Shown: positions 17,027 through 26,210 of the stretch, piece by piece
Numbering within the stretch: the stretch's first letter is position 1
How the letters are laid out: every line of letters starts with the position of its first letter
DNA from: Thioclava atlantica
GTDB lineage: Bacteria; Pseudomonadota; Alphaproteobacteria; Rhodobacterales; Rhodobacteraceae
Length of the DNA: 35,835 nt
NCBI RefSeq assembly: GCF_000737065.1
Contig: NZ_AQRC01000020.1
Location: forward strand, 1-35,835
Direction: 5' to 3'
The notes under the pieces: generated by a model
Seen by the model: the letters and a program-made list of their open reading frames with translations, nothing else
The model's database searches: none
Told to the model about the DNA's origin: nothing
Translations under genes and position numbers: made by a program

Positions 17027-18145
17027 TCAGCCTTCGAGCGAGACGGGCAGATCGAGCCCGTGTTCCTTCAAAAGCGCATAGCGACGCGCGGCTTTGTGGT
17101 CTTCCGCCACCATCTCGGCACACATTTCCTGCGCTGTGATTTCGGGGACCCAGCCAAGTTTTTCCTTTGCCTTGGTTGGGTCGCCTAGAAGTGTGTCGAC
17201 TTCAGCGGGGCGGAAGTAACGCGGGTCGATCCGCATCACCACATCGCCGGTCTTGAGCGCAGGGGCCTTATCGCCGGTGACTGAGGAGACAGTAGCGATC
17301 TCTTCGATGCCCTGGCCCGAGAATTCGAGCTCAATCCCCAGTTCACGCGCGCTCCAGGTGATGAATTCGCGCACGGAATATTGCTTGCCGGTGGCGATTA
17401 CGAAATCCTCTGGTGTGTCCTGCTGCAGCATCATCCACTGCATCCGGACGTAGTCCTTCGCATGACCCCAATCGCGCAGGGAGTCGATGTTTCCCATATA
17501 GAGGCACGGCTCGAGCCCCATGGCAATGTTCGACAGCCCACGGGTGATCTTGCGCGTCACGAAGGTTTCGCCACGGCGGGGGCTCTCGTGATTGAAGAGG
17601 ATCCCGTTGCAGGCATACATCCCATAGGCCTCGCGATAATTGACCGCGATCCAGTAGGCGTAGAGCTTCGCCACTGCGTAGGGTGAGCGCGGATGGAAAG
17701 GCGTGGTCTCCTTTTGCGGGGTTTCTTGGACTAGGCCGTAGAGTTCGGAGGTCGAAGCCTGATAGAACCGCGTCTTCTTCTCGAGTCCAAGGAAGCGGAT
17801 TGCTTCGAGCATCCGCAAGGTGCCGATCGCATCGACATCGGCGGTGTATTCGGGGGCCTCAAATGAGACCGCAACGTGCGACTGTGCGCCAAGATTGTAA
17901 ACCTCGTCCGGCTCGATGTCGCGGATCAGACGAGTGAGGTTCGACGTATCCGACAGGTCCCCGTAGTGCAGTTTCATCTGCGCGGGGTTGCTGTGCGGAT
18001 CCTCGTAGATGTGGTCGATCCGCTGAGTATTGAACAGCGAAGCCCTGCGCTTGATGCCGTGGACCTCGTAACCTTTTTCCAGCAAGAATTCCGCGAGATA
18101 GGAGCCGTCTTGGCCGGTGATGCCTGTGATGAGGGCTTTCTTCAT
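17027..18145 (-). CDS. gmd: GDP-mannose 4,6-dehydratase
   Basis: The 372-residue enzyme makes GDP-4-keto-6-deoxy-D-mannose, the branch point to GDP-fucose and GDP-rhamnose. It shows the NADP motif [15 protein letters not shown] near the N-terminus, the catalytic Tyr-Lys pair in [10 protein letters not shown] and the conserved [16 protein letters not shown] segment. ATG 18145 follows AAGGA at a good distance; the frame is open further upstream to 18208 but without a site. It is the first gene of the sugar-nucleotide operon and has its own likely promoter in the 175-bp gap before it. Confidence 0.96.
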   Translation of the reverse strand: MKKALITGITGQDGSYLAEFLLEKGYEVHGIKRRASLFNTQRIDHIYEDPHSNPAQMKLHYGDLSDTSNLTRLIRDIEPDEVYNLGAQSHVAVSFEAPEYTADVDAIGTLRMLEAIRFLGLEKKTRFYQASTSELYGLVQETPQKETTPFHPRSPYAVAKLYAYWIAVNYREAYGMYACNGILFNHESPRRGETFVTRKITRGLSNIAMGLEPCLYMGNIDSLRDWGHAKDYVRMQWMMLQQDTPEDFVIATGKQYSVREFITWSARELGIELEFSGQGIEEIATVSSVTGDKAPALKTGDVVMRIDPRYFRPAEVDTLLGDPTKAKEKLGWVPEITAQEMCAEMVAEDHKAARRYALLKEHGLDLPVSLEG

Positions 18146-18271
18146 GAACTGTCCTTGGAAGTTTTGAAAAGGAGGCCGCCGTAATGATCGCGATCTTAAT
18201 TCCCACACATTGAATAGATGTCGCCCAAACGTCTGCTACAGGGGCCAAGGCGCTGCGGACATGGAGACAAG

Positions 18272-18302
18272 ATTATCGCGCGGTTTCGTGTAATTTTGTC
18301 AA
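18272..18302 (-). promoter_or_regulatory. candidate sigma-70-type promoter for gmd-fcl-manC
   Basis: On the minus strand a perfect -35 hexamer TTGACA (18302-18297) is followed, 19 bp on, by GATAAT (18277-18272). The spacing is longer than ideal. The start point would fall about 120 bases before gmd. This suggests that the sugar-nucleotide genes can be expressed apart from the glycosyltransferase block. Confidence 0.5.
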
Positions 18303-18320
18303 TGGCTTGGAGGGCGGCCA

Positions 18321-19418
18321 TCAGCTTTTCCCGGGCAATTGATTTGCCGGGAATTTCGCGGAGCGACGGGCAATAGCCATCCCCGGAAGTTCGATTAGCC
18401 TGTGTAACAGCGCGGCGCCAGTCAGGGTAGCGACCAGACTGCCTACTGTTACCGCCAAGATGCCCACGCCGCCCTGCAGGTCGGCGGCAGTGGTCAGTTT
18501 GCTCATGACGCTTATTACCGGGAAATGCAGCAGGTAGATCCCATAGGACCAGTCGCCTAGCCGGCGCGTGAGCGCGCCGGCGCGCGGCCCGCCTTGGCGC
18601 TCGTATTCGGTCGCACCGAGGATCAGGACTGCGCTAAGCAACGCTAGCATGATCTGCCCCGCGGGGATCGCGATGATCGCTAGCTTTCCCCCGGTCGCAA
18701 ACATCAACGCTACGGAAAGCGCCCATAAGACCACGAAAAGGGCCTGCGCCCCACGCCACAAGCTGCGGGCAGTCCGTAGCGAGAGTTCTGTTTGCGCGAC
18801 CAGCGAGGCGCTAACCCCGATGGCGAAAAACAGGAAGTATTTGCCCTCCATGAAGGCTGGGAATAGTCGGGGTGCCCCGACCCGCGGGAAAAGGAAATGG
18901 GCCGCCACGAGCGCTGTAACCACAACCCAGCCGAGGCGACGGTCGAGGATGAACAGGAGAATGACGCCATAGAACACCAATTCATATTGTAGTGACCACG
19001 CGACGATGATCAAAGGCGCGCCAGTGCCGCCGACTATCGAAGGATCCTGCGGCAGCAGCAAGAGGGCTTTCAGCAGTGGCAGCCAACCACTCGGCAGACC
19101 GCCATCGCCGATTCCAATCAGTTTTGCGATGATCGCGATCAGGGTGAACAGCACTAGATACAGCGGGTAAATGCGGAAAAAGCGCTTGGCCAGATAGGGC
19201 CAGGCACGATTGGGTCGACCGAAGTCTTGTGAATGGATTTGGTGGATTATGAAACCGCTCAGCACGAAGAATAGGAACATTCCCGTGTAGCCGAACCGGG
19301 TGATACAGTCGACCGACGAAAAGCCGAAGTATTTAGGCGCGGCCAGGGATGCACCTAGGTGAAAGGCCATCACGCCCAGCGCCGCCCATGCCCGAAGCGA
19401 TTGCAGTTGCGTCAGCAT
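18321..19418 (-). CDS. acyltransferase family 3 (OafA/YrhL-like) membrane protein
   Basis: The 365-residue protein has about ten membrane segments and the family N-terminus LQSLRAWAALGVMAFHLG, with the conserved Arg and catalytic-type His. Such enzymes O-acetylate or otherwise acylate surface glycans at the membrane. The ATG at 19418 lies four bases past the stop of the upstream glycosyltransferase gene; the open frame further upstream is that gene's shadow. It is the last gene of the glycosyltransferase block. A hairpin inside its 3' end (about 18328-18352) has no T-run. Confidence 0.9.
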   Translation of the reverse strand: MLTQLQSLRAWAALGVMAFHLGASLAAPKYFGFSSVDCITRFGYTGMFLFFVLSGFIIHQIHSQDFGRPNRAWPYLAKRFFRIYPLYLVLFTLIAIIAKLIGIGDGGLPSGWLPLLKALLLLPQDPSIVGGTGAPLIIVAWSLQYELVFYGVILLFILDRRLGWVVVTALVAAHFLFPRVGAPRLFPAFMEGKYFLFFAIGVSASLVAQTELSLRTARSLWRGAQALFVVLWALSVALMFATGGKLAIIAIPAGQIMLALLSAVLILGATEYERQGGPRAGALTRRLGDWSYGIYLLHFPVISVMSKLTTAADLQGGVGILAVTVGSLVATLTGAALLHRLIELPGMAIARRSAKFPANQLPGKS

Positions 19419-19422
19419 TGGT

Positions 19423-20334
19423 CTACCGGTTTCGATCCGGGGTGACGTCAATGCCCAGCACCGCCTTGATTGCCGCCGGCGCGTCACTGCCATGGCGCTG
19501 CATGTGCCGCTCCACCTCGAACAGTTTCGCATCGACCAGGAAGCGATACCAGAATCCCTGCATCACGTGGAATGCCGTACCTTCGCGCCCGTCGAGGAAG
19601 CCCAGCCGGATGAAATAGCGGTAGACAAAATAGATGAAGGCCCGCGAACCGCCGGGCAGGCGGGCATAGAGGTGTTCCTTGATCCAGCGTTTGACCTCCG
19701 CCTGCTTCCCGCCGCGCAGGTCGGCCACCGTCTCGTGCGTCATGAAGCGGTAACGCAGGTTCAGTAGGTCGACCACTTCGCGCGATGCATAGGCGTTGTG
19801 TTTCGCGGTCCACCAAGTGAGAGAGTTCAGGTTGTCGTCGACGATTTCCCCTGAGAAATCCGCGGTTGGGCCGGAGACAAGGACATGTTCGTCCATCCAG
19901 CGGTCCTCGCAGCGGCCGCGACCGTGTCGGAAGAGGCGCAGCACACGCACCGGGAACACGCCGCCCCACCGAATTGGGCGGCCGAGGAACGTCATTCTTC
20001 GCGAGACCCATGCGCCGTCAATGTCCGCGCCCAGCCCGGCCAGCTGCGCGCCGATTTCCCTGGCCAGCTCCGGGGTGACGATCTCGTCGGCGTCGAGCCG
20101 GAGCACCCACTCGGTGTCCTGCGGCAATTGATCGAGCGCCCAGTTGAACTGGGTGGCATAATTGCGCCACGGGTTGAAGCGAACCTCGGCGCCAAGCGCC
20201 TCGGCGATCGTGACGGTGCGGTCCGTCGAGCCGGAATCGGCGACGAAAATCCGCTCCGCGATCCCAGTGACCGAGCCGATCGCCCGGGCGATATGGCGCT
20301 CCTCATCGCGGGTGAGGATCACGACGGTCAACAT
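19423..20334 (-). CDS. family 2 glycosyltransferase (WaaE/KdtX-like)
   Basis: The 303-residue protein has a GT-A fold N-terminus: VVILTRDEERHIARAIGSV at the start, ADSGSTDRT (residues 32-40) and the metal-binding DAD (81-83) in LRLDADEIV. The rest resembles the WaaE/KdtX group. A close paralogue, cut short by an insertion sequence, lies at 27613-28104; the two agree through the WRNY, NWALDQLP, RRMTFLGRP and RCEDRWMDEH segments. The start overlaps the end of the sulfotransferase stub upstream by a few bases. It is expected to add a sugar to the repeat unit on the cytoplasmic face of the inner membrane. Confidence 0.92.
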   Translation of the reverse strand: MLTVVILTRDEERHIARAIGSVTGIAERIFVADSGSTDRTVTIAEALGAEVRFNPWRNYATQFNWALDQLPQDTEWVLRLDADEIVTPELAREIGAQLAGLGADIDGAWVSRRMTFLGRPIRWGGVFPVRVLRLFRHGRGRCEDRWMDEHVLVSGPTADFSGEIVDDNLNSLTWWTAKHNAYASREVVDLLNLRYRFMTHETVADLRGGKQAEVKRWIKEHLYARLPGGSRAFIYFVYRYFIRLGFLDGREGTAFHVMQGFWYRFLVDAKLFEVERHMQRHGSDAPAAIKAVLGIDVTPDRNR

Positions 20335-20615
20335 GGCAGGGCCTTCATGTGGGACTTGCAGGCGGCAAGCGCCGAAAAACCAGGTCGCGCCCCAACAAGC
20401 TGTGCTACCGGCGCCAGGTGGCCATTTGGCCGAGGTCGGCGGACAATGCCGCTCGCGCTGCCGCGCAGCAGCCGCTTGGCCGTCTTGCCGCGACCGAAGA
20501 GCAGGTGGGCCGCGATCCCGTTGAACGGCCCCTCGATGCCGAGCTCGTTCAGCGCCGAATAGACGAGGTGGTTGCCGGATTTCCAGATGCCGGTCACGAA
20601 GACGGTCTTCTCGGT
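20328..20615 (-). pseudogene. 5' stub of a sulfotransferase gene
   Basis: About 55 codons match the N-terminus of the intact sulfotransferase at 29310-30119: FVTGIWKSGNHLVYSALNEL against FVNGIWKSGNHLIYSAMNEL, then GIEGPF, GIAAHLLFGRGK and LLRGSASGI. Similarity stops at about 20441. The remaining frame reads through unrelated residues to a stop inside the start of the GT2 gene. The 5'-phosphosulfate-binding segment is kept, but the 3'-phosphate-binding RDPRD region and the C-terminal two thirds are missing, so it cannot work. The first usable start is a GTG at 20597; the matching frame extends slightly upstream into the GT4 gene. Confidence 0.85.
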
Positions 20616-21760
20616 AATGCCGTTACGGTCCCTGCCGCGGCCAGCACGTCACGATAGGCTGTTTCGGCACGGGCGGCGACCGCGTCCCAGACGAACTCGT
20701 CAAGCATCCAGGCTCGACCCGACCGGCCCATCTCTTGTAGCGCCTCGCGCGACATGGCCATCGCCTGGCGGAGGGTTTGAGCAAGCGGTTCGACGCCGTG
20801 GTCGATCCACCAACCGCAGCCGTGCGTCTCCAGCCCGCTCCACGGCGCCCCTTTGGTGCTGATCACCGGTGTTTCCTGCAACAGGGCTTCGGCCACTGTG
20901 AGAGCGAAGTTCTCGGTCAGGCTCGTTAGCGCGAACAGATCGGCATCCGCGAGGAATCGATCCCGCTCGCCCCCGAAGATCGCTTCCAGGAATGAGACCC
21001 GGGGAATGTCGTCTACGGCCACCATCGTATTTAAACGGTGACGGGTGCCATCGGTATCAGGCCCCGCGATGCACAGATCCCAGTCCGGGAAATCCGGCGC
21101 GACATTTGCCCAGGCCGTGATCAGCCGGTCCAGCCCCTTGACCAAATGCAGTCGCCCAAGCGTCACCAGTTTACGCCGCGTTCCCTGCGGGCTGGCCACA
21201 ACCGGCACCCGATCAATGCCGTTCGGAAAGATCGCCACGGGTTGTTCGAGTCGGTATGCACGTATCTCGTCGCGTTCGCGCTCGCAGGTCGCGTGGAACG
21301 CGGCGGCGTGGCGGAAACAACGCTCCTGGTAGAGAGCCCCGACAAGTCGCTTGTTCCATGAGGAATAACGCAACGCGTCCGGCGCCAGCATGCCATGGGT
21401 CGAGACGATATAGGGCCGGTGGTTTCGCGCCGCCCAGCGCTCCGCCGCATGGGAGGAATACATCCAAATCCCATGCAGGTGAACTAGGTCGAAGTCCCGA
21501 TTGTCTTTGTCGAGCGCCCGCGCTAGGCCCGGTGCGTAGCCGAGCCGGGCCGGGCCCAGCGTCGGCAGGGCCATCGCGGGAGCGCCTTGCCACTTTTCGC
21601 GGTCGCCACTGTTCCATGCCTCATCGGCAAGGCCAAACACGCGCACCGAATGTCCGCGATCGACCATGGCCCGTGACAGGCCCTCGACGGTAACCTTGAC
21701 CCCGGAAGCCCGGGTGGAGAGGCGCCCAGCGACCATGGCTATACGAAGCTTTGACTGCAC
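20594..21760 (-). CDS. family 4 glycosyltransferase
   Basis: The 388-residue GT-B enzyme has the N-terminal RIAMVAGRLSTRASGVKVTV loop and LHGIWMYS. In the C-terminal Rossmann domain it has FPNGID, LGRLHLVKGLDRLI and the donor-binding ENFALTVAEAL (Ex7E pattern, about residues 285-295). It transfers a nucleotide-activated sugar, with GDP-mannose or GDP-fucose likely donors given the neighbouring genes. Its start lies next to the stop of the GT2 gene upstream and its end overlaps the sulfotransferase stub. Confidence 0.93.
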   Translation of the reverse strand: MQSKLRIAMVAGRLSTRASGVKVTVEGLSRAMVDRGHSVRVFGLADEAWNSGDREKWQGAPAMALPTLGPARLGYAPGLARALDKDNRDFDLVHLHGIWMYSSHAAERWAARNHRPYIVSTHGMLAPDALRYSSWNKRLVGALYQERCFRHAAAFHATCERERDEIRAYRLEQPVAIFPNGIDRVPVVASPQGTRRKLVTLGRLHLVKGLDRLITAWANVAPDFPDWDLCIAGPDTDGTRHRLNTMVAVDDIPRVSFLEAIFGGERDRFLADADLFALTSLTENFALTVAEALLQETPVISTKGAPWSGLETHGCGWWIDHGVEPLAQTLRQAMAMSREALQEMGRSGRAWMLDEFVWDAVAARAETAYRDVLAAAGTVTALPRRPSS

Positions 21761-22690
21761 CTAGTTCTCCGCGTCGAGAATATGGTTACAACGGCCTTTT
21801 TCTTCCGTGTGACGGCCCTTTTCCAAAGCGTCATGGCCGGGCGAGACAGGCGCGGCGGCCTGCATGTCCCGCTCCCAGGCGCGGAATATTGACGATGGGG
21901 CGAGCTTCGCGCGAAGTGCCTCGGCAGCATTGAAAGGATTGGCGAGATTTTTTGCAAGGCGCGCCAGCTTCTTTGGAAATGGACGCTGCTGCGGCGACAG
22001 GCGTGCGCGCATCCGGCCCCAATCGTCGGCCAGCCGTTCGCGGTGTGCCGCGCCGGCCACGCCGCCGGAGAGGCTGCCGTCGTAGATCCGGAAAGCACCG
22101 ATCCGTTCGCGGCCGATCGCGAATGTCTTACCTGCCATCGCGAAATCGAAAAGCAGCTCGGTATCCCAGCATGAGCGGTTTTCGGCATTGAACCCGCCGA
22201 CATCGCGAAACGCCTCCATTGAAAAGAAAACCCCCTGTTGGACGGGAATCGCGCGGTTGTCGACCAGTCTTTCGGGGGTGATCGGTGTCGCGCGCAAACG
22301 CCGCAGCGGCTGACCATCGCCGTCGACCATCCAGGCGCCGCATAGGGCGACATCGATATCGCGGTGGGCATCGAAAAACGCCAGCACCCGGTTTGTGGCG
22401 CCGGGTAGCAGGAAATCGTCGGAATTGATGAAATAGCCGATCTGCCCATTGGCACCGGCGAAACCCTTATTGAGGCCATCGGCCGGGCCCGCATCGGGCT
22501 CGAGGATGAGTTGGTCGATCCCGCCGCGATGGGCCTCAAGGATTTCGCGCGAGCCGTCGGTTGAGCCGGGATCGACGACAATAAACTCTACCCCTTCGCG
22601 TTTTTGCGACAAGACAGAGTCGAGGCATTGCTTCAGATAGCTGGCCTGATTGAAGGATATCGTGACGATGGAAAGGGTCGGCGGTGTCAT
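21761..22690 (-). CDS. family 2 glycosyltransferase
   Basis: The 309-residue protein begins SIVTISFNQASYLKQCLDSV. It continues with VDPGSTDGS (about residues 39-47), EPDAGPADGLNKGF and the metal-binding NSDD (89-92), all typical of GT2 enzymes of surface polysaccharide clusters. The ATG at 22690 overlaps the polymerase stop by four bases; the long open frame beyond it to 23134 is a shadow of the polymerase gene. The C-terminus is Lys/Glu-rich with no membrane segment, so a soluble or peripheral cytoplasmic enzyme is likely. Confidence 0.93.
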   Translation of the reverse strand: MTPPTLSIVTISFNQASYLKQCLDSVLSQKREGVEFIVVDPGSTDGSREILEAHRGGIDQLILEPDAGPADGLNKGFAGANGQIGYFINSDDFLLPGATNRVLAFFDAHRDIDVALCGAWMVDGDGQPLRRLRATPITPERLVDNRAIPVQQGVFFSMEAFRDVGGFNAENRSCWDTELLFDFAMAGKTFAIGRERIGAFRIYDGSLSGGVAGAAHRERLADDWGRMRARLSPQQRPFPKKLARLAKNLANPFNAAEALRAKLAPSSIFRAWERDMQAAAPVSPGHDALEKGRHTEEKGRCNHILDAEN

Positions 22691-24009
22691 GGTGGCAAAT
22701 CTCTGGTTGAACGAGGCGCGCGCGGCGAATACGAATCTGCGACAGCGATGAGGAAGCCGAGCGCGATCGGCGCGGTCAGCCGCAGCGACTGAAGCGGGCT
22801 GAAGAACAGGTCCCAGAGTAGCCCGGTGGCGAAATAGGTGATGAAAACGAGCGCTTCCGGTCTCGCATTCAGGGCTTTCACGGTGAGACGCAGCAAGGTG
22901 GCAACGAGAAGCAGCGCCCCGAAGAGGCCGATCAGTCCCCCCCAGATCCACGAGGTGAGGACGACCGAATGGGTTGGGATCCAATAATGCCGCTCCCCAG
23001 AGGTGGCATTGTAGATGTCCACGGTGTCGGTCAGGATCGCGCGGATCAGCGCGAAACGCTGGTCCTTGTCCTCTGCCCATGAGCCGTAGCCTAGGATCGG
23101 CTTCTCGGCCAACACGTCGGGCGCGACGAGCCATTCGGGCCGCCCGATCCCAAGCAGCATGACGGGGTTGTACGGGTTCTTGACGAGTGACAACTGGGTG
23201 GCGTTGTGACCATCCGAATTGTAGTTGAGCGAATAATAGACATAGCCAGCATAGGCCAGATAGCCGCCAATCAGCCCGACGCCAAGAATGCTGAAGAGTT
23301 GTTTCGCGTGAATCTGTCTCGGCCGCCGAAAGACCGTGACCGCCAAGGTCATCGCGAAGGCGACCAACCCTGCGCTACGCGCATCGTAGGAAAACAGAAA
23401 ACCTGCGGTGGCGAGGCCGATCAGCTGCGCCGCAAGGCGCCAGCGTTTGCGCAGGTGGAAAATAGACAAAGCCAGCAGTGGCATCAGGAATGGAACGACC
23501 CGCACCTTCAGCAGGTTCTCGTTCTCCGCGATATCCGCCCAACTGTTGTCCCCGCCGCTGACACCTGTAACGCTGTAGGCGCCGTTGCCCAGTACCAGGT
23601 TTGCGAGAAAACTCGCAAAAAGATAATATTTCACGTTCGCGACCGGATCCTTGCCGAGCGCCATGGTGACGAAAATCAACGAGACGCCCGCTAAGATCGG
23701 GTTGGCCCAACCCTTTAGGGCAAGATTAAACGCGGTGGCGTTCGCAAAATCGGCGACGACCAAGCCGAGCAGGATCAGGCCATATGCCGTCAGCACGCGC
23801 CGTAGGTCGGCATTTGTTTCGATCAGCCGCAGCGGTTTGAGAGTGGGCAGAAGGGCTATTGCTAGCAGTTCCGAGCCATAGATGGCTCCAAAGAAGTGGA
23901 CGGCGAAGGCCCAGCCAGCGCCGAACAAAAGCATCAAAAGGGCCGATCGACTAATCCGCAGGCCGTTGCGCGCGGCTGAATAACCGGTTTGGGTGATCGG
24001 CTGCTTCAT
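22687..24009 (-). CDS. O-antigen/EPS polymerase-like (Wzy/WaaL-type) membrane protein
   Basis: The 440-residue protein has about ten to eleven membrane segments and a large loop at about residues 285-370. That loop contains IGRPEWLVAPD, ILGYGSW and a later IPTHSVVL His, an arrangement common in the Wzy_C/O-antigen-ligase fold. It probably joins repeat units in the periplasm. ATG 24009 overlaps the flippase stop (ATGA); the frame upstream to 24747 is a shadow of the flippase gene. Polymerase rather than ligase is inferred from its place beside Wzx and Wzc. Confidence 0.87.
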   Translation of the reverse strand: MKQPITQTGYSAARNGLRISRSALLMLLFGAGWAFAVHFFGAIYGSELLAIALLPTLKPLRLIETNADLRRVLTAYGLILLGLVVADFANATAFNLALKGWANPILAGVSLIFVTMALGKDPVANVKYYLFASFLANLVLGNGAYSVTGVSGGDNSWADIAENENLLKVRVVPFLMPLLALSIFHLRKRWRLAAQLIGLATAGFLFSYDARSAGLVAFAMTLAVTVFRRPRQIHAKQLFSILGVGLIGGYLAYAGYVYYSLNYNSDGHNATQLSLVKNPYNPVMLLGIGRPEWLVAPDVLAEKPILGYGSWAEDKDQRFALIRAILTDTVDIYNATSGERHYWIPTHSVVLTSWIWGGLIGLFGALLLVATLLRLTVKALNARPEALVFITYFATGLLWDLFFSPLQSLRLTAPIALGFLIAVADSYSPRAPRSTRDLPP

Positions 24010-25376
24010 TCGGCAAGAACCCCCACGCCGACCCAGCCTGCCGCGCAGATCGAAACGATCATAACAGCGGTAAGGGCGAGCCTGCTTCTCGACTGCCTCA
24101 TCACCTCGGAAAGCCCAAGCATGGGAACGTTTCCAGCCAGGACCGTAATACCGCTCAGCAGCAGGCCGACGACTATTGATGTCAGCAGTGCGCCCGCGAT
24201 CCCGACGTGCTCGAGCAGGGCGCCGGCGATTACCGCCACCGCCACAAGCAAGTGGCTCAGCGCGTTCCAACGCATCCGTCCGTCGGTCTGGGCGGCGAGA
24301 TAGACCGGTACTGTAGGCAACTGCATCGTCCAGGCGAAGATGAGTGGCACCGACATATAGAGCAGGGCCGCGGAGACCTTTCCGAGAACGATGAAGCTGA
24401 CGATCGGCGCAAGCACGATTGCGGCCGCTGCCGCGGCGACGGCGGCGTATGCCGTGGTGTTGACCGCCTTCACAAGCAGCGCGGTGCGGCGGGCCTGTTC
24501 GCGCGACTGTAGGCTGGCGAGCACCGGGATCAGGGCCATGGAGGCAGCGACGGCCAAGCCGCGGATCTGGGTAATCGCCCGCGAGGCAAGTTCGTAGAGT
24601 GCGACCTGGCTGGCCCCGCCAGTCGCCCCGAAAGAAAACTTCACCAATGGCTCGAACAGCAGGGTCAACAACGAGATCCCATTGAGTTTCAAGCCGAATC
24701 CGGTTGAGGCGCGAAACGCCATTCGATGCCAGCGACGCGGGAACCATCCGATCTCGGGCACTTGCCGGCGCAGCACTGTCCAGCCGACGATCATGGTGAA
24801 AAGCGGGCTCACGACCTGGGCGATACCAAAACCGACAATGCCGATACGCGGCACCAAGACCAAGACGATCAGGAAGGATACTACCGCACTCGACACGGCC
24901 ACCATCGCCCTAAGGTCAACGCGTTGGGTGCCATCGATACCCGAAATGACAGCCCCAGCAAGTCCGCCGAGCACAATGATGGCTACGACGAAGGGCAAGA
25001 GCTCGATCGCGCGAGGGAGTAATTCGGGAGTCAGTGCAAAGCGCAGGGCGAATGGAGCAAGGAAATAGAGCGCGATCCCGATGGTGAGATTGATCGCTGC
25101 GGATGTGAGCAGTACGGTGTGCGTGGTCTCGACGATGTCGCTGCCGATATCAGTGCCCGCCCGGATCATCGCGATGAACCGGCCAAGGCCGCCCGCGCCA
25201 CTGACGTCGCCGGCGCGGGCAACCGTCGACCCGGTCATGATCAGCGACCAGACACCGAGTTCCTCAAGGCCGGAGGATCGCACGACGACACGATAGACGA
25301 GAAACATCAGCACAGACACCACCACGGCCTGGCCAAGTGCCGCGAGCGTGTTGCGCGAAAGGGAGCCGGCCTTCAT
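24006..25376 (-). CDS. Wzx-type oligosaccharide flippase
   Basis: The 456-residue protein has about 12 to 14 hydrophobic segments spread along its length, no large soluble domain and the general look of the MATE/MOP polysaccharide flippases. Its role would be to move lipid-linked repeat units across the inner membrane. ATG 25376 is the first start with membrane-protein character. The gene is followed by the polymerase with a four-base overlap and preceded by the acetyltransferase gene about 80 bp upstream. Confidence 0.88.
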   Translation of the reverse strand: MKAGSLSRNTLAALGQAVVVSVLMFLVYRVVVRSSGLEELGVWSLIMTGSTVARAGDVSGAGGLGRFIAMIRAGTDIGSDIVETTHTVLLTSAAINLTIGIALYFLAPFALRFALTPELLPRAIELLPFVVAIIVLGGLAGAVISGIDGTQRVDLRAMVAVSSAVVSFLIVLVLVPRIGIVGFGIAQVVSPLFTMIVGWTVLRRQVPEIGWFPRRWHRMAFRASTGFGLKLNGISLLTLLFEPLVKFSFGATGGASQVALYELASRAITQIRGLAVAASMALIPVLASLQSREQARRTALLVKAVNTTAYAAVAAAAAAIVLAPIVSFIVLGKVSAALLYMSVPLIFAWTMQLPTVPVYLAAQTDGRMRWNALSHLLVAVAVIAGALLEHVGIAGALLTSIVVGLLLSGITVLAGNVPMLGLSEVMRQSRSRLALTAVMIVSICAAGWVGVGVLAE

Positions 25377-25455
25377 GCACAGGTCTCGCGCCGCTGGTCG
25401 CCCCGGTCGAGGTCGCGAGACTGCCGCGCCCAACGGATTGGATGACCGGCTGGTA

Positions 25456-26073
25456 TCATGAATCCACAGCCTCGTGATTGATTGGCTTGAGTGACCGAAT
25501 GGCTTTGCAGGGAACCCCGCCCGCTAAAGTATCGGCGGCAATGTCTGAGGTCACGACACTTCCTGCGGCGATGACCGCCCGGCTGCCGATTGTTACCCCT
25601 TTGAGGACGGTTACATTGGCGCCGATCCACACGTCGTCTCCGATGCGAACCGGCGCCGTGGGGATATTACGGCCCATCCTGCGATCGACGTGGTCTAAGG
25701 CATGGAAATCAGTGTCGTAGATATTGGCGTTCGCGCCAATCTGCACGTCATTGCCGATTTCAATTCCTGTGGCACAAAAGATAGCGGCCCCGGTCATTCC
25801 CACCCGATCGCCAATCGTCATGCGTGCACCGCTCAATACCGTCAAAGCCGTGGAATGATTCACGCCTGCCGGATTGTATTTTGATAGGCTTATGATCCTG
25901 ACCCCGGTGCCTAGTCGAAGGTCTCCACGCCCTCGCAGCACGATCGGCCCAAAGAGCCTCAATTGTCTCGGCCAGGGCCATTTTCTGAGCGCGAATGCAA
26001 GCCGCGCAGGCAGCTGCCACCTCCAAGCGGCAAGGTCATTCACGAGTGCTGAAAAACGCATTCTTAAGCTCAT
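25456..26073 (-). CDS. hexapeptide-repeat acetyltransferase
   Basis: The roughly 205-residue protein is built of left-handed beta-helix hexapeptide repeats: MTIGDRVGMTGAAIF, IEIGNDVQIGANANIY, VRIGDDVWIGANVTVL and VTIGSRAVIAAGSVV. It also has the acyl-CoA-site His in YDTDFHALD. It resembles the maltose/galactoside acetyltransferase group and probably O- or N-acetylates a sugar of the repeat unit. The start is uncertain between ATG 26073 and GTG 26082; neither has a strong ribosome-binding site. It is the first enzyme gene after the MarR-type regulator. Confidence 0.88.
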   Translation of the reverse strand: MSLRMRFSALVNDLAAWRWQLPARLAFALRKWPWPRQLRLFGPIVLRGRGDLRLGTGVRIISLSKYNPAGVNHSTALTVLSGARMTIGDRVGMTGAAIFCATGIEIGNDVQIGANANIYDTDFHALDHVDRRMGRNIPTAPVRIGDDVWIGANVTVLKGVTIGSRAVIAAGSVVTSDIAADTLAGGVPCKAIRSLKPINHEAVDS

Positions 26074-26210
26074 GTAATGCACAAGGGGAGTGGCTTCGCT
26101 GCGCTCGCGTTTGTCCCGATAAACGTCCTGTGTTTAGTCGAGCACTAATAAATACTTGAGGGTGAAGCGCGTTTTCAGAGCGACCGCAAGCCAATTAACG
26201 ATTTCCGGGC

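Noticed and set aside
15688-17139. A 483-codon plus-strand open frame across manC and fcl
   Set aside because: It crosses two genes with clear enzyme motifs and the gap between them; composition is that of an antisense shadow.
18328-18352. Hairpin at the 3' end of the acyltransferase gene as a terminator
   Set aside because: The stem is imperfect, it lies before the stop codon, and no T-run follows on the minus strand.
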